A stretch of 64,000 nucleotides of DNA from Lutraria lutraria. Taxonomy: Eukaryota; Mollusca; Bivalvia; Venerida; Mactridae. Made by a program: the position numbers and the translations under genes. Location of the stretch: contig OZ026848.1 in the NCBI GenBank assembly GCA_964023205.1, forward strand, positions 34,893,912-34,957,911, read 5' to 3'. Under the pieces are notes generated by a model. That model was not told the DNA's origin. It saw only the letters and a list, made by a program, of their open reading frames with translations, and did not search any database. Positions 27,171-41,900 of the stretch are shown here, one piece after another (the stretch's first letter is position 1; each line of letters begins with the position of its first letter).

Positions 27171-29164
27171 TTGTACTGTGTTAGTACATTACTCTGATAG
27201 GACATGTTGTACTGTGTTAGTACAATACTCTGATAGGACATGTTGTACTGTGTTAGTACAATACTCTGATAGGACATGTTGTACATTGTTAGTACAATAC
27301 TCTGATAGGACATGTTGTACAGTGTTAGTACATTACTCTGATAGGACATGTTGTACTGTGTTAGTACAATACTCTGATAGGACATGTTGTACTGTGTTAG
27401 TACATTACTCTGATAGGACATGTTGTACTGTGTTAGTACAATACTCTGATAGGACATGTTGTACAGTGTTAGTACAATACTCTGATAGGACATGTTGTAC
27501 ATTGTTAGTACAATACTCTGATAGGACATGTTGTACAATGTTAGTACATTACTCTGATAGGACATGTTGTTCTGTGTTAGTACAATACTCTGATAGGACA
27601 TGTTGTACTGTGTTAGTACAATACTCTGATAGGACATGTTGTAATGTGTTAGTACAATACTCTGATAGGACATGTTGTACATTGTTAGTACAATACTCTG
27701 ATAGGACATGTTGTACAGTGTTAGTACAATACTCTGATAGGACATGTTGTACTGTGTTAGTACAATACTCTGATAGGACATGTTGTACATTGTTAGTACA
27801 ATACTCTGATAGGACATGTTGTACTGTGTTAGTACTATACTCTGATAGGACATGTTGTACTGTGTTAGTACAATACTCTGATAGGACAGATTGTACAGTG
27901 TTAGTACAATACTCTGATAGGACATGTTGTAATGTGTTAGTACAATACTCTGATAGAACATGTTGTACAGTGTTAGTACAATACTCTGATAGGACAGGTT
28001 GTACAGTGTTAGTACAATACTCTGATAGGACATATTGTACTGTGTAAGTACAAAACTCTGATAGGACAGATTGTACAGTGTTAGTACAATACTCTGATAG
28101 GACATGTTGTAATGTGTTAGTACAATACTCCTACAGAACATGTTGTACATTGAACGTACAATACTCTGATAGAACATGTTGTACTGTGTTATTACAATAC
28201 TCTGATAGGACATGTTGTAATGTGTTAGTACAATACTCTGATAGAACATGTTGTACATTGATAGTACAATACTCTGATAGGACATGTTGTACTGTGTTAG
28301 TACAATACTCTGATAGGACATGTTGTACTGTGTTAGTACAATACTCTGATAGGACATGTTGTACATTGTTAGTACAATACTCTGATAGGACATGTTGTAC
28401 TGTGTTAGTACAATACTCTGATAGGACATGTTTTACATTGTTAGTACAATACTCTGATAGGACATGTTGTACAGTGTTAGTACAATACTCTGATAGGACA
28501 TGTTGTACATTGTTAGTACAATACTCTGATAGAACATGTTGTACATTGTTAGTACAATACTCTGATAGGACATGTTGTAATGTGTTAGTACAATACTCTG
28601 ATAGGACATGTTGTACTGTGTTAGTACTATACTCTGATAGGACATGTTGTACTGTGTTAGTACAATACTCTGATAGGACAGATTGTACAGTGTTAGTACA
28701 ATACTCTGATAGGACATGTTGTAATGTGTTAGTACAATACTCTGATAGAACATGTTGTACAGTGTTAGTACAATACTCTGATAGGACATATTGTACTGTG
28801 TAAGTACAAAACTCTGATAGGACAGATTGTACAGTGTTAGTACAATACTCTGATAGGACATGTTGTAATGTGTTAGTACAACACTCTGACAGAACATGTT
28901 GTACATTGAACGTACAATACTCTGATAGAACATGTTGTACTGTGTTAGTACAATACTCTGATAGGACATGTTGTAATGTGTTAGTAAAATACTCTGATAG
29001 AACATGTTGTACATTGATAGTACAATACTCTGATAGGACATGTTGTACTGTGTTAGTACAATACTCTGATAGGACATGTTGTACAGTGTTATTACAATAC
29101 TCTGATAGAACATGTTGTACATTGTTAGTACAATACTCTGATAGGACATGTTGTACTGTGTTAG

Positions 29165-30200
29165 TACAATACTCTGATAGGACTTGTTGGACAGTGTTAG
29201 TAATATATTGTGATAGAACACATTGTCTAGTGCTGGTACCATACTCTGATAGGACATGTTGTACTGTGTAAGTAAAATATTATGATAGAACACATTGTCT
29301 AGTGCTAGTTCAATACTCTGAAAGGACAATTTTTAAAGTGTTAGTAAAATACTCTGATAGGACATGTTGTACAGTGTTAGTATAATACTCTAATAGGACA
29401 TGTTGTACTGTGTTAGTACAATACTCTGATAGGACATGTTGTACTGTGTTAGTACAATACTCTGATAGGACATGTTGTACTGTGTTAGTACAATACTCAG
29501 ATAGGACATGTTGTACTGTGTTAGTACAATACTCTGATAGGACAGGTTGTCTAGTGTTAGTACAATACTCTGATAGGACATGTTGTACATTGTTAGTACA
29601 ATACTCTGCTGATAGGACATGATGTACTGTGTTAGTACAATACTCTGATAGGACATGTTGTACTGTGTTAGTACAATACTCTGAAAGGACATGTTGTACT
29701 GTGTTAGTACAATACTCTGATAGGACAGGTTGTCTAGTGTTAGTACAATACTCTGATAGGACATGTTGTACAGTGTTAGTACAGTACTCTGATAGGACAT
29801 GTTGTACATTGTTAGTACAATACTCTGATAGGACATGTTGTAATGTGTTAGTACAATACTCTGATAGGACATGTTGTACAGTCTTAGTACAATACTGTGA
29901 TAGGACATGTTGTACAGTGTTAGTACAATACTCTGATAGGACATGTTGTACAGTGTTAGTACAATACTCTGATAGGACATGTTGTACTCTGTTAGTACAA
30001 TACTCTGATAGAACATGTTGTACGTTGTTAGTACAATACTCTGATAGGACATGTTGTACAGTGTTAGTACAATACTCTGATAGAACATGTTGTACATTGA
30101 TAGTACAATACTCTGATAGAACATGCTGTACAGTGTTAGTACAATACTCTGATAGAACATGTTGCACATTGTTAGTACAATACTCTGATAGAACATGTTA
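29165..30200. repeat. Dispersed satellite block, copy 1 (second copy at 45845-46700)
   Basis: The block begins with GGACTTGTTGGACAGTG, then an ATTGTGATAGAACACATTG monomer and an ATTATGATAGAACACATTG monomer, in the same order as near 45850-45990, about 16.67 kb away. This copy carries the 3-bp insertion CTGCTGATAG at about 29608. The two copies lie far apart in the same array, unlike the tandem blocks. Confidence 0.75.
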
Positions 30201-30599
30201 TACAGTGTTAGTACAATACTCTGACAGAACATGTTGTTCATTGTTAGTACAATACTCTGATAGAACATGTTGTACAGTGTTAGTACAATACTCTGACAGA
30301 ACATGTTGTACATTGTTAGTGCAATACTCTGATAGAACATGTTGTACAGTGTTAGTACAATACTCTGATAGAACATGTTGTACAGTGTTGGTTCAATACT
30401 ATGATAGAACATGTTGTACATTGTTAGTACAATACTCTGACAGAACATGTTGTACAGTGTTAGTACAATACTCTGACAGAACATGTTGTACAGTGTAGGT
30501 ACCATACTCTGATAGAACATGTTGTACATTATTAGTACAATACTCTGATAGAACATGTTGTACAGTGTTAGTACAATACTCTGACAGAACATGTTGTTC

Positions 30600-33500
30600 A
30601 TTGTTAGTACAATACTCTGATTGAACATGTTGTACAGAGCTAGTACAATACTCTGATATGACATGTTGTACATTTTTTGTACAATACTCTAGTAGAACAT
30701 GTTGTACAGTGCTAGTACAATACTCTGATAGGGCATGTTGTACAGTGTTAGTACAATACTCTGATAGGACAGATTGTACATTGTTAGTACAATATTCTGA
30801 TAGAACATGTTGTCTAGTGTTAGTATAATACTCTAATAGAACATATTGTACAGTGTTAGTACAATACTCTGATAGGACATATTGTACATTGTTAGTACAA
30901 TATTCTGATAGAACATGTTGTACATTGTTAGTACTATACTCTGATAGAACATGTTGTACGGTGTTAGTACTATACTATGATAGAACATGTTGTACGGTGT
31001 TAGTACTATACTCTGATAGAACATGTTGTACGGTGTTAGTACAATACTCTGATAGAACATGTTGTACGGTGTTAGTACAATACTCTGATAGAACATGTTG
31101 TACGGTGTTAGTACTATACTCTGATAGAACATGTTGTATGGTGTTAGTACTATACTCTGATAGAACATGTTGTACGGTGTTAGTACTATACTCTGATAGA
31201 ACATGTTGTACGGTGTTAGTACAATACTCTGATAGAACATGTTGTACATTGTTAGTACAATACTCTGATAGAACATGTTGTACATTGTTAGTACTATACT
31301 CTGATAGAACATGTTGTACGGTGTTAGTACAATACTCTGATAGAACATGTTGTACATTGTTAGTACAATACTCTGATAGGACATGTTGTACAGTGTAAGT
31401 ACAATACTCTGATAGGACATGTTGTACAGTGTTAGTACTATACTCTGATAGAACATGTTGTACATTGTTAGTAGAATACTCTGATAGGACATGTTGTACA
31501 GTGTTAGTACAATACTCTGATAGAACATGTTGTACGGTGTTAGTACAATACACTGATAGAACATGTTGTACGTTGTTAGTACAATACTCTGATAGGACAT
31601 GTTGTACAGTGTTAGTACAATACTCTGATAGAACATGTTGTACATTGATAGTACAATACTCTGATAGAACATGTTGTACAGTGTTAGTACAATACTCTGA
31701 TAGAACATGTTGCACATTGTTAGTACAATACTCTGATAGAACATGTTATACAGTGTTAGTACAATACTCTGACAGAACATGTTGTTCATTGTTAGTACAA
31801 TACTCTGATAGAACATGTTGTACAGTGTTAGTACAATACTCTGACAGAACATGTTGTACATTGTTAGTGCAATACTCTGATAGAACATGTTGTACAGTGT
31901 TAGTACAATACTCTGATAGAACATGTTGTACAGTGTTGTTTCAATACTATGATAGAACATGTTGTACATTGTTAGTACAATACTGTGACAGAACATGTTG
32001 TACAGTGTTAGTACAATACTCTGACAGAACATGTTGTACAGTGTAGGTACAAATCTCTGATAGAACATGTTGTACATTGTTAGTACAATACTCTGATAGA
32101 ACATGTTGTACAGTGTTAGTACAATACTCTGATATGACATGTTGTACATTGTTAGTACAATACTCTAGTAGAACATGTTGTACAGTGCTAGTACAATACT
32201 CTGATAGGACATGATGTACAGTGTTAGTACAATACTCTGATAGGACAGATTGTACATTGTTAGTACAATATTCTGATAGAACATGTTGTCTAGTGTTAGT
32301 ATAATACTCTAATAGAACATCTTTTACAGAGTTAGTACAATACTCTGATAGGACATGTTTTACAGTGTTAGTTCAATACTCTGATAGAACAGGTTGTACT
32401 GTGTTACTACAATACTCTAATAGAACATGTTGTCTAGTGTTAGTTCAATACTCTGATAGAACAGGTTGTACAGTGTTAGTACAATACTCTGATAGGACAT
32501 GTTGTCTAGTGTTAGTACAATACTCTGATATGAAAGGTTGTCTAGTGTTAGTACAATACTGTGATAGGACATGTTTTCTAGTGTTAGTACAATACTCTGA
32601 TAGGACATGTTGTACTGTGTAAGTACAATACTCTGATAGGACAGATTGTACAGTGTTAGTACAATACTCTGATAGGACATGATGTAATGTGTTAGTATAA
32701 TACTCTGACAGAACATGTTGTACATTGATAGTGTAATACTCTGATAGGACATGTTGTAGTGTGTAAGTACAATACTCTGATAGGACATGTTGTACATTGT
32801 TAGTACAATACTCTGATAGGACATGTTGTACTGTGTTAGTACAATACTCTGATAGGACATGTTGTACATTGTTAGTACAATACTCTGATAGGACATGTTG
32901 TACAGTGTAAGTACAATACTCTGATAGGACATGTTGTACATTGTTAGTACAATACTCTGATAGAACATGTTGTACAGTGTAGGTACTATACTCTGATAGA
33001 ACATGTTGTACAGTGTAGGTACAATACTCTGATAGGACATGTTGTACTGTGTTAGTGCAATACTCTGATAGAACATGTTGTACATTGTTAGTACAATACT
33101 CTGATAGGACATGTTGTACTGTGTTAGTACAATACTCTGATAGTACATGTTGTACAGTGTTAGTACAATACTCTGATAGTACATGTTGTACTGTGTTAGT
33201 ACAATACTTTGATAGAACATGTTGTACATTGTTAGTACAATACTCTGACAGAACATGTTGTTCATTGTTAGTACAATACTCTGATTGAACATGTTGTACA
33301 GAGCTAGTACAATACTCTGATATGACATGTTGTACATTTTTTGTACAATACTCTAGTAGAACATGTTGTACAGTGCTAGTACAATACTCTGATAGGGCAT
33401 GTTGTACAGTGTTAGTACAATACTCTGATAGGACAGATTGTACATTGTTAGTACAATATTCTGATAGAACATGTTGTCTAGTGTTAGTATAATACTCTAA

Positions 33501-35930
33501 TAGAACATATTGTACAGTGTTAGTACAATACTCTGATAGGACATATTGTACATTGTTAGTACAATATTCTGATAGAACATGTTGTACATTGTTAGTACTA
33601 TACTCTGATAGAACATGTTGTACGGTGTTAGTACTATACTATGATAGAACATGTTGTACGGTGTTAGTACTATACTCTGATAGAACATGTTGTACGGTGT
33701 TAGTACAATACTCTGATAGAACATGTTGTACGGTGTTAGTACAATACTCTGATAGAACATGTTGTACGGTGTTAGTACTATACTCTGATAGAACATGTTG
33801 TATGGTGTTAGTACTATACTCTGATAGAACATGTTGTACGGTGTTAGTACTATACTCTGATAGAACATGTTGTACGGTGTTAGTACAATACTCTGATAGA
33901 ACATGTTGTACATTGTTAGTACAATACTCTGATAGAACATGTTGTACATTGTTAGTACTATACTCTGATAGAACATGTTGTACGGTGTTAGTACAATACT
34001 CTGATAGAACATGTTGTACATTGTTAGTACAATACTCTGATAGGACATGTTGTACAGTGTAAGTACAATACTCTGATAGGACATGTTGTACAGTGTTAGT
34101 ACTATACTCTGATAGAACATGTTGTACATTGTTAGTAGAATACTCTGATAGGACATGTTGTACAGTGTTAGTACAATACTCTGATAGAACATGTTGTACG
34201 GTGTTAGTACAATACACTGATAGAACATGTTGTACGTTGTTAGTACAATACTCTGATAGGACATGTTGTACAGTGTTAGTACAATACTCTGATAGAACAT
34301 GTTGTACATTGATAGTACAATACTCTGATAGAACATGTTGTACAGTGTTAGTACAATACTCTGATAGAACATGTTGCACATTGTTAGTACAATACTCTGA
34401 TAGAACATGTTATACAGTGTTAGTACAATACTCTGACAGAACATGTTGTTCATTGTTAGTACAATACTCTGATAGAACATGTTGTACAGTGTTAGTACAA
34501 TACTCTGACAGAACATGTTGTACATTGTTAGTGCAATACTCTGATAGAACATGTTGTACAGTGTTAGTACAATACTCTGATAGAACATGTTGTACAGTGT
34601 TGGTTCAATACTATGATAGAACATGTTGTACATTGTTAGTACAATACTGTGACAGAACATGTTGTACAGTGTTAGTACAATACTCTGACAGAACATGTTG
34701 TACAGTGTAGGTACAAATCTCTGATAGAACATGTTGTACATTGTTAGTACAATACTCTGATAGAACATGTTGTACAGTGTTAGTACAATACTCTGATATG
34801 ACATGTTGTACATTGTTAGTACAATACTCTAGTAGAACATGTTGTACAGTGCTAGTACAATACTCTGATAGGACATGATGTACAGTGTTAGTACAATACT
34901 CTGATAGGACAGATTGTACATTGTTAGTACAATATTCTGATAGAACATGTTGTCTAGTGTTAGTATAATACTCTAATAGAACATCTTTTACAGAGTTAGT
35001 ACAATACTCTGATAGGACATGTTTTACAGTGTTAGTTCAATACTCTGATAGAACAGGTTGTACTGTGTTACTACAATACTCTAACAGAACATGTTGTCTA
35101 GTGTTAGTTCAATACTCTGATAGAACAGGTTGTACAGTGTTAGTACAATACTCTGATAGGACATGTTGTCTAGTGTTAGTACAATACTCTGATATGAAAG
35201 GTTGTCTAGTGTTAGTACAATACTGTGATAGGACATGTTTTCTAGTGTTAGTACAATACTCTGATAGGACATGTTGTACTGTGTAAGTACAATACTCTGA
35301 TAGGACAGATTGTACAGTGTTAGTACAATACTCTGATAGGACATGATGTAATGTGTTAGTATAATACTCTGACAGAACATGTTGTACATTGATAGTGTAA
35401 TACTCTGATAGGACATGTTGTAGTGTGTAAGTACAATACTCTGATAGGACATGTTGTACATTGTTAGTACAATACTCTGATAGGACATGTTGTACTGTGT
35501 TAGTACAATACTCTGATAGGACATGTTGTACATTGTTAGTACAATACTCTGATAGGACATGTTGTACAGTGTAAGTACAATACTCTGATAGGACATGTTG
35601 TACATTGTTAGTACAATACTCTGATAGGACATGTTGTACATTGTTAGTACAATACTCTGATAGAACATGTTGTACAGTGTAGGTACTATACTCTGATAGA
35701 ACATGTTGTACAGTGTAGGTACAATACTCTGATAGGACATGTTGTACTGTGTTAGTGCAATACTCTGATAGAACATGTTGTACATTGTTAGTACAATACT
35801 CTGATAGGACATGTTGTACTGTGTTAGTACAATACTCTGATAGTACATGTTGTACAGTGTTAGTACAATACTCTGATAGTACATGTTGTACTGTGTTAGT
35901 ACAATACTTTGATAGAACATGTTGTACATT
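30600..35930. repeat. Pair of 2664-bp (74-monomer) direct blocks within the satellite
   Basis: The private variant CATTTTTTGTAC occurs at 30671 and 33335, exactly 2664 bp apart, and the intervening monomers match in order with only occasional substitutions. Shared oddities include TGTATGGTG (31137/33801), ACACTGATAG (31550/34214) and ACAAATCTCTG (32050/34714). This indicates a recent duplication of 74 monomers. Ends are approximate because flanking monomers are also similar. Confidence 0.87.
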
Positions 35931-38900
35931 GTTAGTACAATACTCTGATTGGACATGTTGTACTGTGTTAGTGCAATACTCTGATAGGACATGTTGTACA
36001 GTGTTAGTACAATACTCTGATAGGACATGTTGTACAGTGTTAATACTATACTCTGATAGAACATGTTGTACATTGTTAGTAGAATACTCTGATAGGACAT
36101 GTTGTACAGTGTTAGTACAATACTCTGATAGAACATGTTGTACGGTGTTAGTACATAACTCTGATAGAACATGTTGTACATTGTTAGTACAATACTCTGA
36201 TAGGACATGTTGTACAGTGTTAGTACTATACTCTGATAGAACATGTTGTACATTGTTAGTACAATACTCTGATAGAACATGTTGTACATTGTTAGTACAA
36301 TACTCTGATAGAACATGTTGTACAGTGTAAGGGCAATACTCTGATAGGACATGTTGTACAGTGTTAGTACTATAGTCTGATAGAACATGTTGTACATTGT
36401 TAGTAGAATACTCTGATAGGACATGTTGTACAGTGTTAGCACAATACTCTGATAGAACATGTTGTACGGTGTTAGTACAATACTCTGATAGGACATGTTG
36501 TACAGTGTTAGTACAATACTCTGATAGAACATGTTGTACATTGATAGTACAATACTCTGATAGAACATGTTGTACAGTGTTAGTACAATACTCTGATAGA
36601 ACATGTTGTACATTGTTAGTACAATACTCTGATAGAACATGTTATACAGTGTTAGTACTATACTCTGACAGAACATGTTGTTCATTGTTAGTACAATACT
36701 CTGATTGAACATGTTGTACAGTGCTAGTACAATACTCTGATATGACATGTTGTACATTGTTAGTACAATACTCTAGTAGAACATGTTGTACAGTGCTAGT
36801 ACAATACTCTGATAGGACATGTTGTACAGTGTTAGTACAATACTCTGATAGGACAGATTGTACATTGTTAGTACAATATTCTGATAGAACATGTTGTCTA
36901 GTGTTAGTATAATACTCTAATAGAACATATTGTACAGTGTTAGTACAATACTCTGATAGGACATATTGTACAGTGTTAGTGCAATATTCTGAAAGAACAT
37001 GTTGTCTAGTGTTAGTACAATACTGTGATAGGACATGTTTTACAGAGTTAGTACAATACTCTGATAGGACATGTTTTACAGTGTTAGTTCAATACTCTGA
37101 TAGAACATGTTGTACTGTGTTACTACAATACTCTAATAGAACAAGTTGTACAGTGTTAGTACAATACTCTGATAGGACATGTTGTCTAGTGTTAGTACAA
37201 TACTCTGATAGGACAGGTTGTACAGTGTTAGTACAATACTCTGATAGGACATGTTTTCTAGTGTTAGTACAATACTCTGATAGGACAGGTTGTACAGTGT
37301 TAGTACAATACTCTGATAGGACATGCTGTCTAGTGTTAGTACAATACTCTGATAGGAAAGGTTGTCTAGTGTTAGTACAATACTCTGATAGGACATGTTT
37401 TCTAGTGTTAGTACAATACTCTGATAGGACAGGTTGTACAGTGTTAGTACAATACTCTGATAGGACATGTTGTACTGTGTAAGTACAATACTCTGATAGG
37501 ACAGATTGTACAGTGTTAGTACAATACTCTGATAGGACATGATGTAATGTGTTAGTATAATACTCTGACAGAACATGTTGTACATTGATAGTATAATACT
37601 CTGATAGGACATGTTGTACTGTGTTAGTACAATTCTCTGATAGGACATGTTGTACATTGTTAGTACCATACTCTGATAGGACATGTTGTACTGTGTTAGT
37701 ACAATACTCTGATAGGACATGTTTTACATTGTTAGTACAATACTCTGATAGGACATGTTGTACAGTGTAAGTACAATACTCTGAATGGACATGTTGTACA
37801 TTGTTAGTACAATACTCTGATAGAACATGTTGTACAGTGTTAGTACAACACTCTGACAGAACATGTTGTACATTGTTAGTGCAATACTCTGATAGAACAT
37901 ATTGTACAGTGTTAGTACAATACTCTGATAGGACATATTGTACAGTGTTAGTGCAATATTCTGAAAGAACATGTTTTCTAGTGTTAGTACAATACTGTGA
38001 TAGGACATGTTTTACAGAGTTAGTACAATACTCTGATAGGACATGTTTTACAGTGTTAGTTCAATACTCTGATAGAACAGGTTGTACTGTGTTACTACAA
38101 TACTCTAATAGAACATGTTGTACAGTGTTAGTACAATACTCTGATAGGACATGTTGTCTAGTGTTAGTACAATACTCTGATAGGAAAGGTTGTCTAGTGT
38201 TAGTACAATACTCTGATAGGACATGTTTTCTAGTGTTAGTACAATACTCTGATAGGACAGGTTGTACAGTGTTAGTACAATACTCTGATAGGCCATGTTG
38301 TACTGTGTAAGTACAATACTCTGATAGGACAGATTGTACAGTGTTAGTACAATACTCTGATAGGACATGTTGTAATGTGTTAGCATAATACTCTGACAGA
38401 ACATGTTGTACATTGATAGTATAATACTCTGATAGGACATGTTGTACTGTGTTAGTACAATACTCTGATAGGACATGTTGTACATTGTTAGTACAATACT
38501 CTGATAGGACATGTTGTACTGTGTTAGTACAATACTCTGATAGAACATGTTGTACAGTGTTAGTACAATAATCTGACAGAACATGTTGTCTAGTGTTAGT
38601 ATAATACTCTAATAGAACATATTGTACAGTGTTAGTACAATACTCTGATAGGACATATTGTACAGTGTTAGTGCAATATTCTGAAAGAACATGTTGTCTA
38701 GTGTTAGTACAATACTGTGATAGGACATGTTTTACAGAGTTAGTACAATACTCTGATAGGACATGTTTTACAGTGTTAGTTCAATACTCTGATAGAACAG
38801 GTTGTACTGTGTTACTACAATACTCTAATAGAACATGTTGTACAGTGTTAGTACAATACTCTGATAGGACATGTTGTCTAGTGTTAGTACAATACTCTGA

Positions 38901-41900
38901 TAGGAAAGGTTGTCTAGTGTTAGTACAATACTCTGATAGGACATGTTTTCTAGTGTTAGTACAATACTCTGATGGGACGGGTTGTACAGTGTTAGTACAA
39001 TACTCTGATAGGACATGTTGTACTGTGTAAGTACAATACTCTGATAGGACAGATTGTACAGTGTTAGTTCAATACTCTGATAGGACATGTTGTACTGTGT
39101 TAGTTCAATACTCTGATAGGACATGTTGTAATGTGTTAATATAATTCTCTGACAGAACATGTTGTACATTGATAGTATAATACTCTGATAGGACATGTTG
39201 TACTGTGTTAGTACAATACTCTGATAGGACATGTTGTACATTGTTAGTACAATACTCTGATAGGACATGTTGTACTGTGTTAGTACAATACTCTGATAGG
39301 ACATGTTGTACATTGTTAGTACAATACTCTGATAGGACATGTTGTACAGTGTAAGTACAATACTCTGATAGGACATGTTGTACTGTGTTATTACAATACT
39401 CTGATAGGACATGTTGTACTGTGTAAGTCCTGTACTCTGATAGGCCATGTTGTACTGTGTTAGTATAGAACTCTGATAGGACATGTTGTACTGTGTTAGT
39501 ACAATACTCTGATAGGATATGTTGTACTGTGTTAGTACAATACTCTGATAGGACATGTTGTACAGTGTTAGTACAATACTCTGATAGAACATGTTGTACA
39601 TTGTTAGTACAATACTCTGATAGAACATGTTGTACAGTGTAGGTACAATACTCTGATAGAACATGTTGTACAGTGTAGGTACAATACTCTGATAGAACAT
39701 GTTGTACTGTGTTAGTACTATACTCTGATAGAACATGTTGTACATTGTTAGTACAATACTCTGATAGGACATGTTGTACTGTGTTAGTACAATACTCTGA
39801 TAGTACATGTTGTACAGTGTTAGTACAATACTCTGATAGTACATGTTGTACTGTGTTAGTACAATACTTTGATATAACATGTTGTACATTGTTAGTACAA
39901 TACTCTGATAGGACATGTTGTACTGTGTTAGTGCAATACTCTGATAGGACATGTTGTACAGTGTTAGTACAATACTCTGATAGGACATGTTGTACAGTGT
40001 TAGTACTATACTCTGATAGAACATGTTGTACATTGTTAGTAGAATACTCTGATAGGACATGTTGTACAGTGTTAGTACTATACTCTGATAGGACATGTTG
40101 TACAGTGTTAGTACAATACTCTGATAGGACATGTTGTACAGTGTTAATACTATACTCTGATAGAACATGTTGTACATTGTTAGTAGAATACTCTGATAGG
40201 ACATGTTGTACAGTGTTAGTGCAATACTCTGATAGGACATGTTGTACATTGTTAGTAGAATACTCTGATAGGACATGTTGTACAGTGTTAGTACAATACT
40301 CTGATAGAACATGTTGTACAGTGTTAGTACAATACTCTGATAGGACATGTTGTACAGTGTTAGTACTATACTCTGATAGAACATGTTGTACATTGTTAGT
40401 AGAATACTCTGATAGGACATGTTGTACAGTGTTAGTGCAATACTCTGATAGGACATGTTGTACATTGTTAGTACAATACTCTGATAGGACATGTTGTACA
40501 GTGTTAGTACTATACTCTGATAGGACATGTTGTACATTGTTAGTACAATACTCTGATAGGACATGTTGTACAGTGTTAGTACTATACTCTGATAGGACAT
40601 GTTGTACAGTGTTAGTACTATACTCTGATAGGACATGTTGTACATTGTTAGTAGAATACTCTGATAGGCATGTTGTACAGTGTTAGTACTATACTCTGAT
40701 AGAACATGTTGTACATTGTTAGTAGAAAACTCTGATAGAACATGTTGTACAGTGTTAATACTATACTCTGATAGAACATGTTGTACAGTGTTAGTAGAAT
40801 ACTCTGATAGGACATGTTGTACAGTGTTAGTACTATACTCTGACAAAACATGTTGTACAGTGTTAGTACAATACTCTGATAGGACATGTTGTACAGTGTT
40901 AGTACTATACTCTGATAGAACATGTTGTACATTGTTAGTAGAATACTCTGATAGAACATGTTGTACAGTGTTAGTACTATACTCTGATAGAACATGTTGT
41001 ACATTGTTAGTAGAATACTCTGATAGGACATGTTGTACAGTGTTAGTACAATACTCTGATAGAACATGTTGTACGGTGTTAGTACAATACTCTGATAGAA
41101 CATGTTGTACATTGTTAGTACAATACTCTGATAGGACATGTTGTACAGTGTTAGTACTATACTCTGATAGAACATGTTGTACATTGTTAGTACAATACTC
41201 TGATAGGACATGTTGTACAGTGTTAGTGCAATACTCTGATAGAACATGTTGTACATTGTTAGTACTATACTCTGATAGAACATGTTGTACATTGTTAGTG
41301 CAATACTCTGATAGGACATGTTGTACAGTGTAAGTGCAATACTCTGATAGGACATGTTGTACAGTGTTAGTACTATACTCTGATAGAACATGTTGTTCTT
41401 TGTTAGTAGAATACTCTGATAGGATATGTTGTACATTGTTAGTGCAATACTCTGATAGAACATGTTGTACATTGTTAGTACTATACTCTGATAGAACATG
41501 TTGTACATTGTTAGTGCAATACTCTGATAGGACATGTTGTACAGTGTAAGTACTATACTCTGATAGAACATGTTGTACATTGTTAGTACAATACTCTGAT
41601 AGGACATGTTGTACAGTGTTAGTGCAATACTCTGATAGAACATGTTGTACATTGTTAGTACTATACTCTGATAGAACATGTTGTACAGTGTTAGTGCAAT
41701 AGTCTGATAGGACATTTTGTACAGTGTTAGTACTATACTCTGATAGAACATGTTGTACATTGTTAGTGCAATACTCTGATAGGACATGTTGTACATTGTT
41801 AGTGCAATACTCTGATAGGACATGTTGTACATTGTTAGTACTATACTCTGATAGGACATGTTGTACATTGTTAGTGCAATACTCTGATAGGACATGTTGT

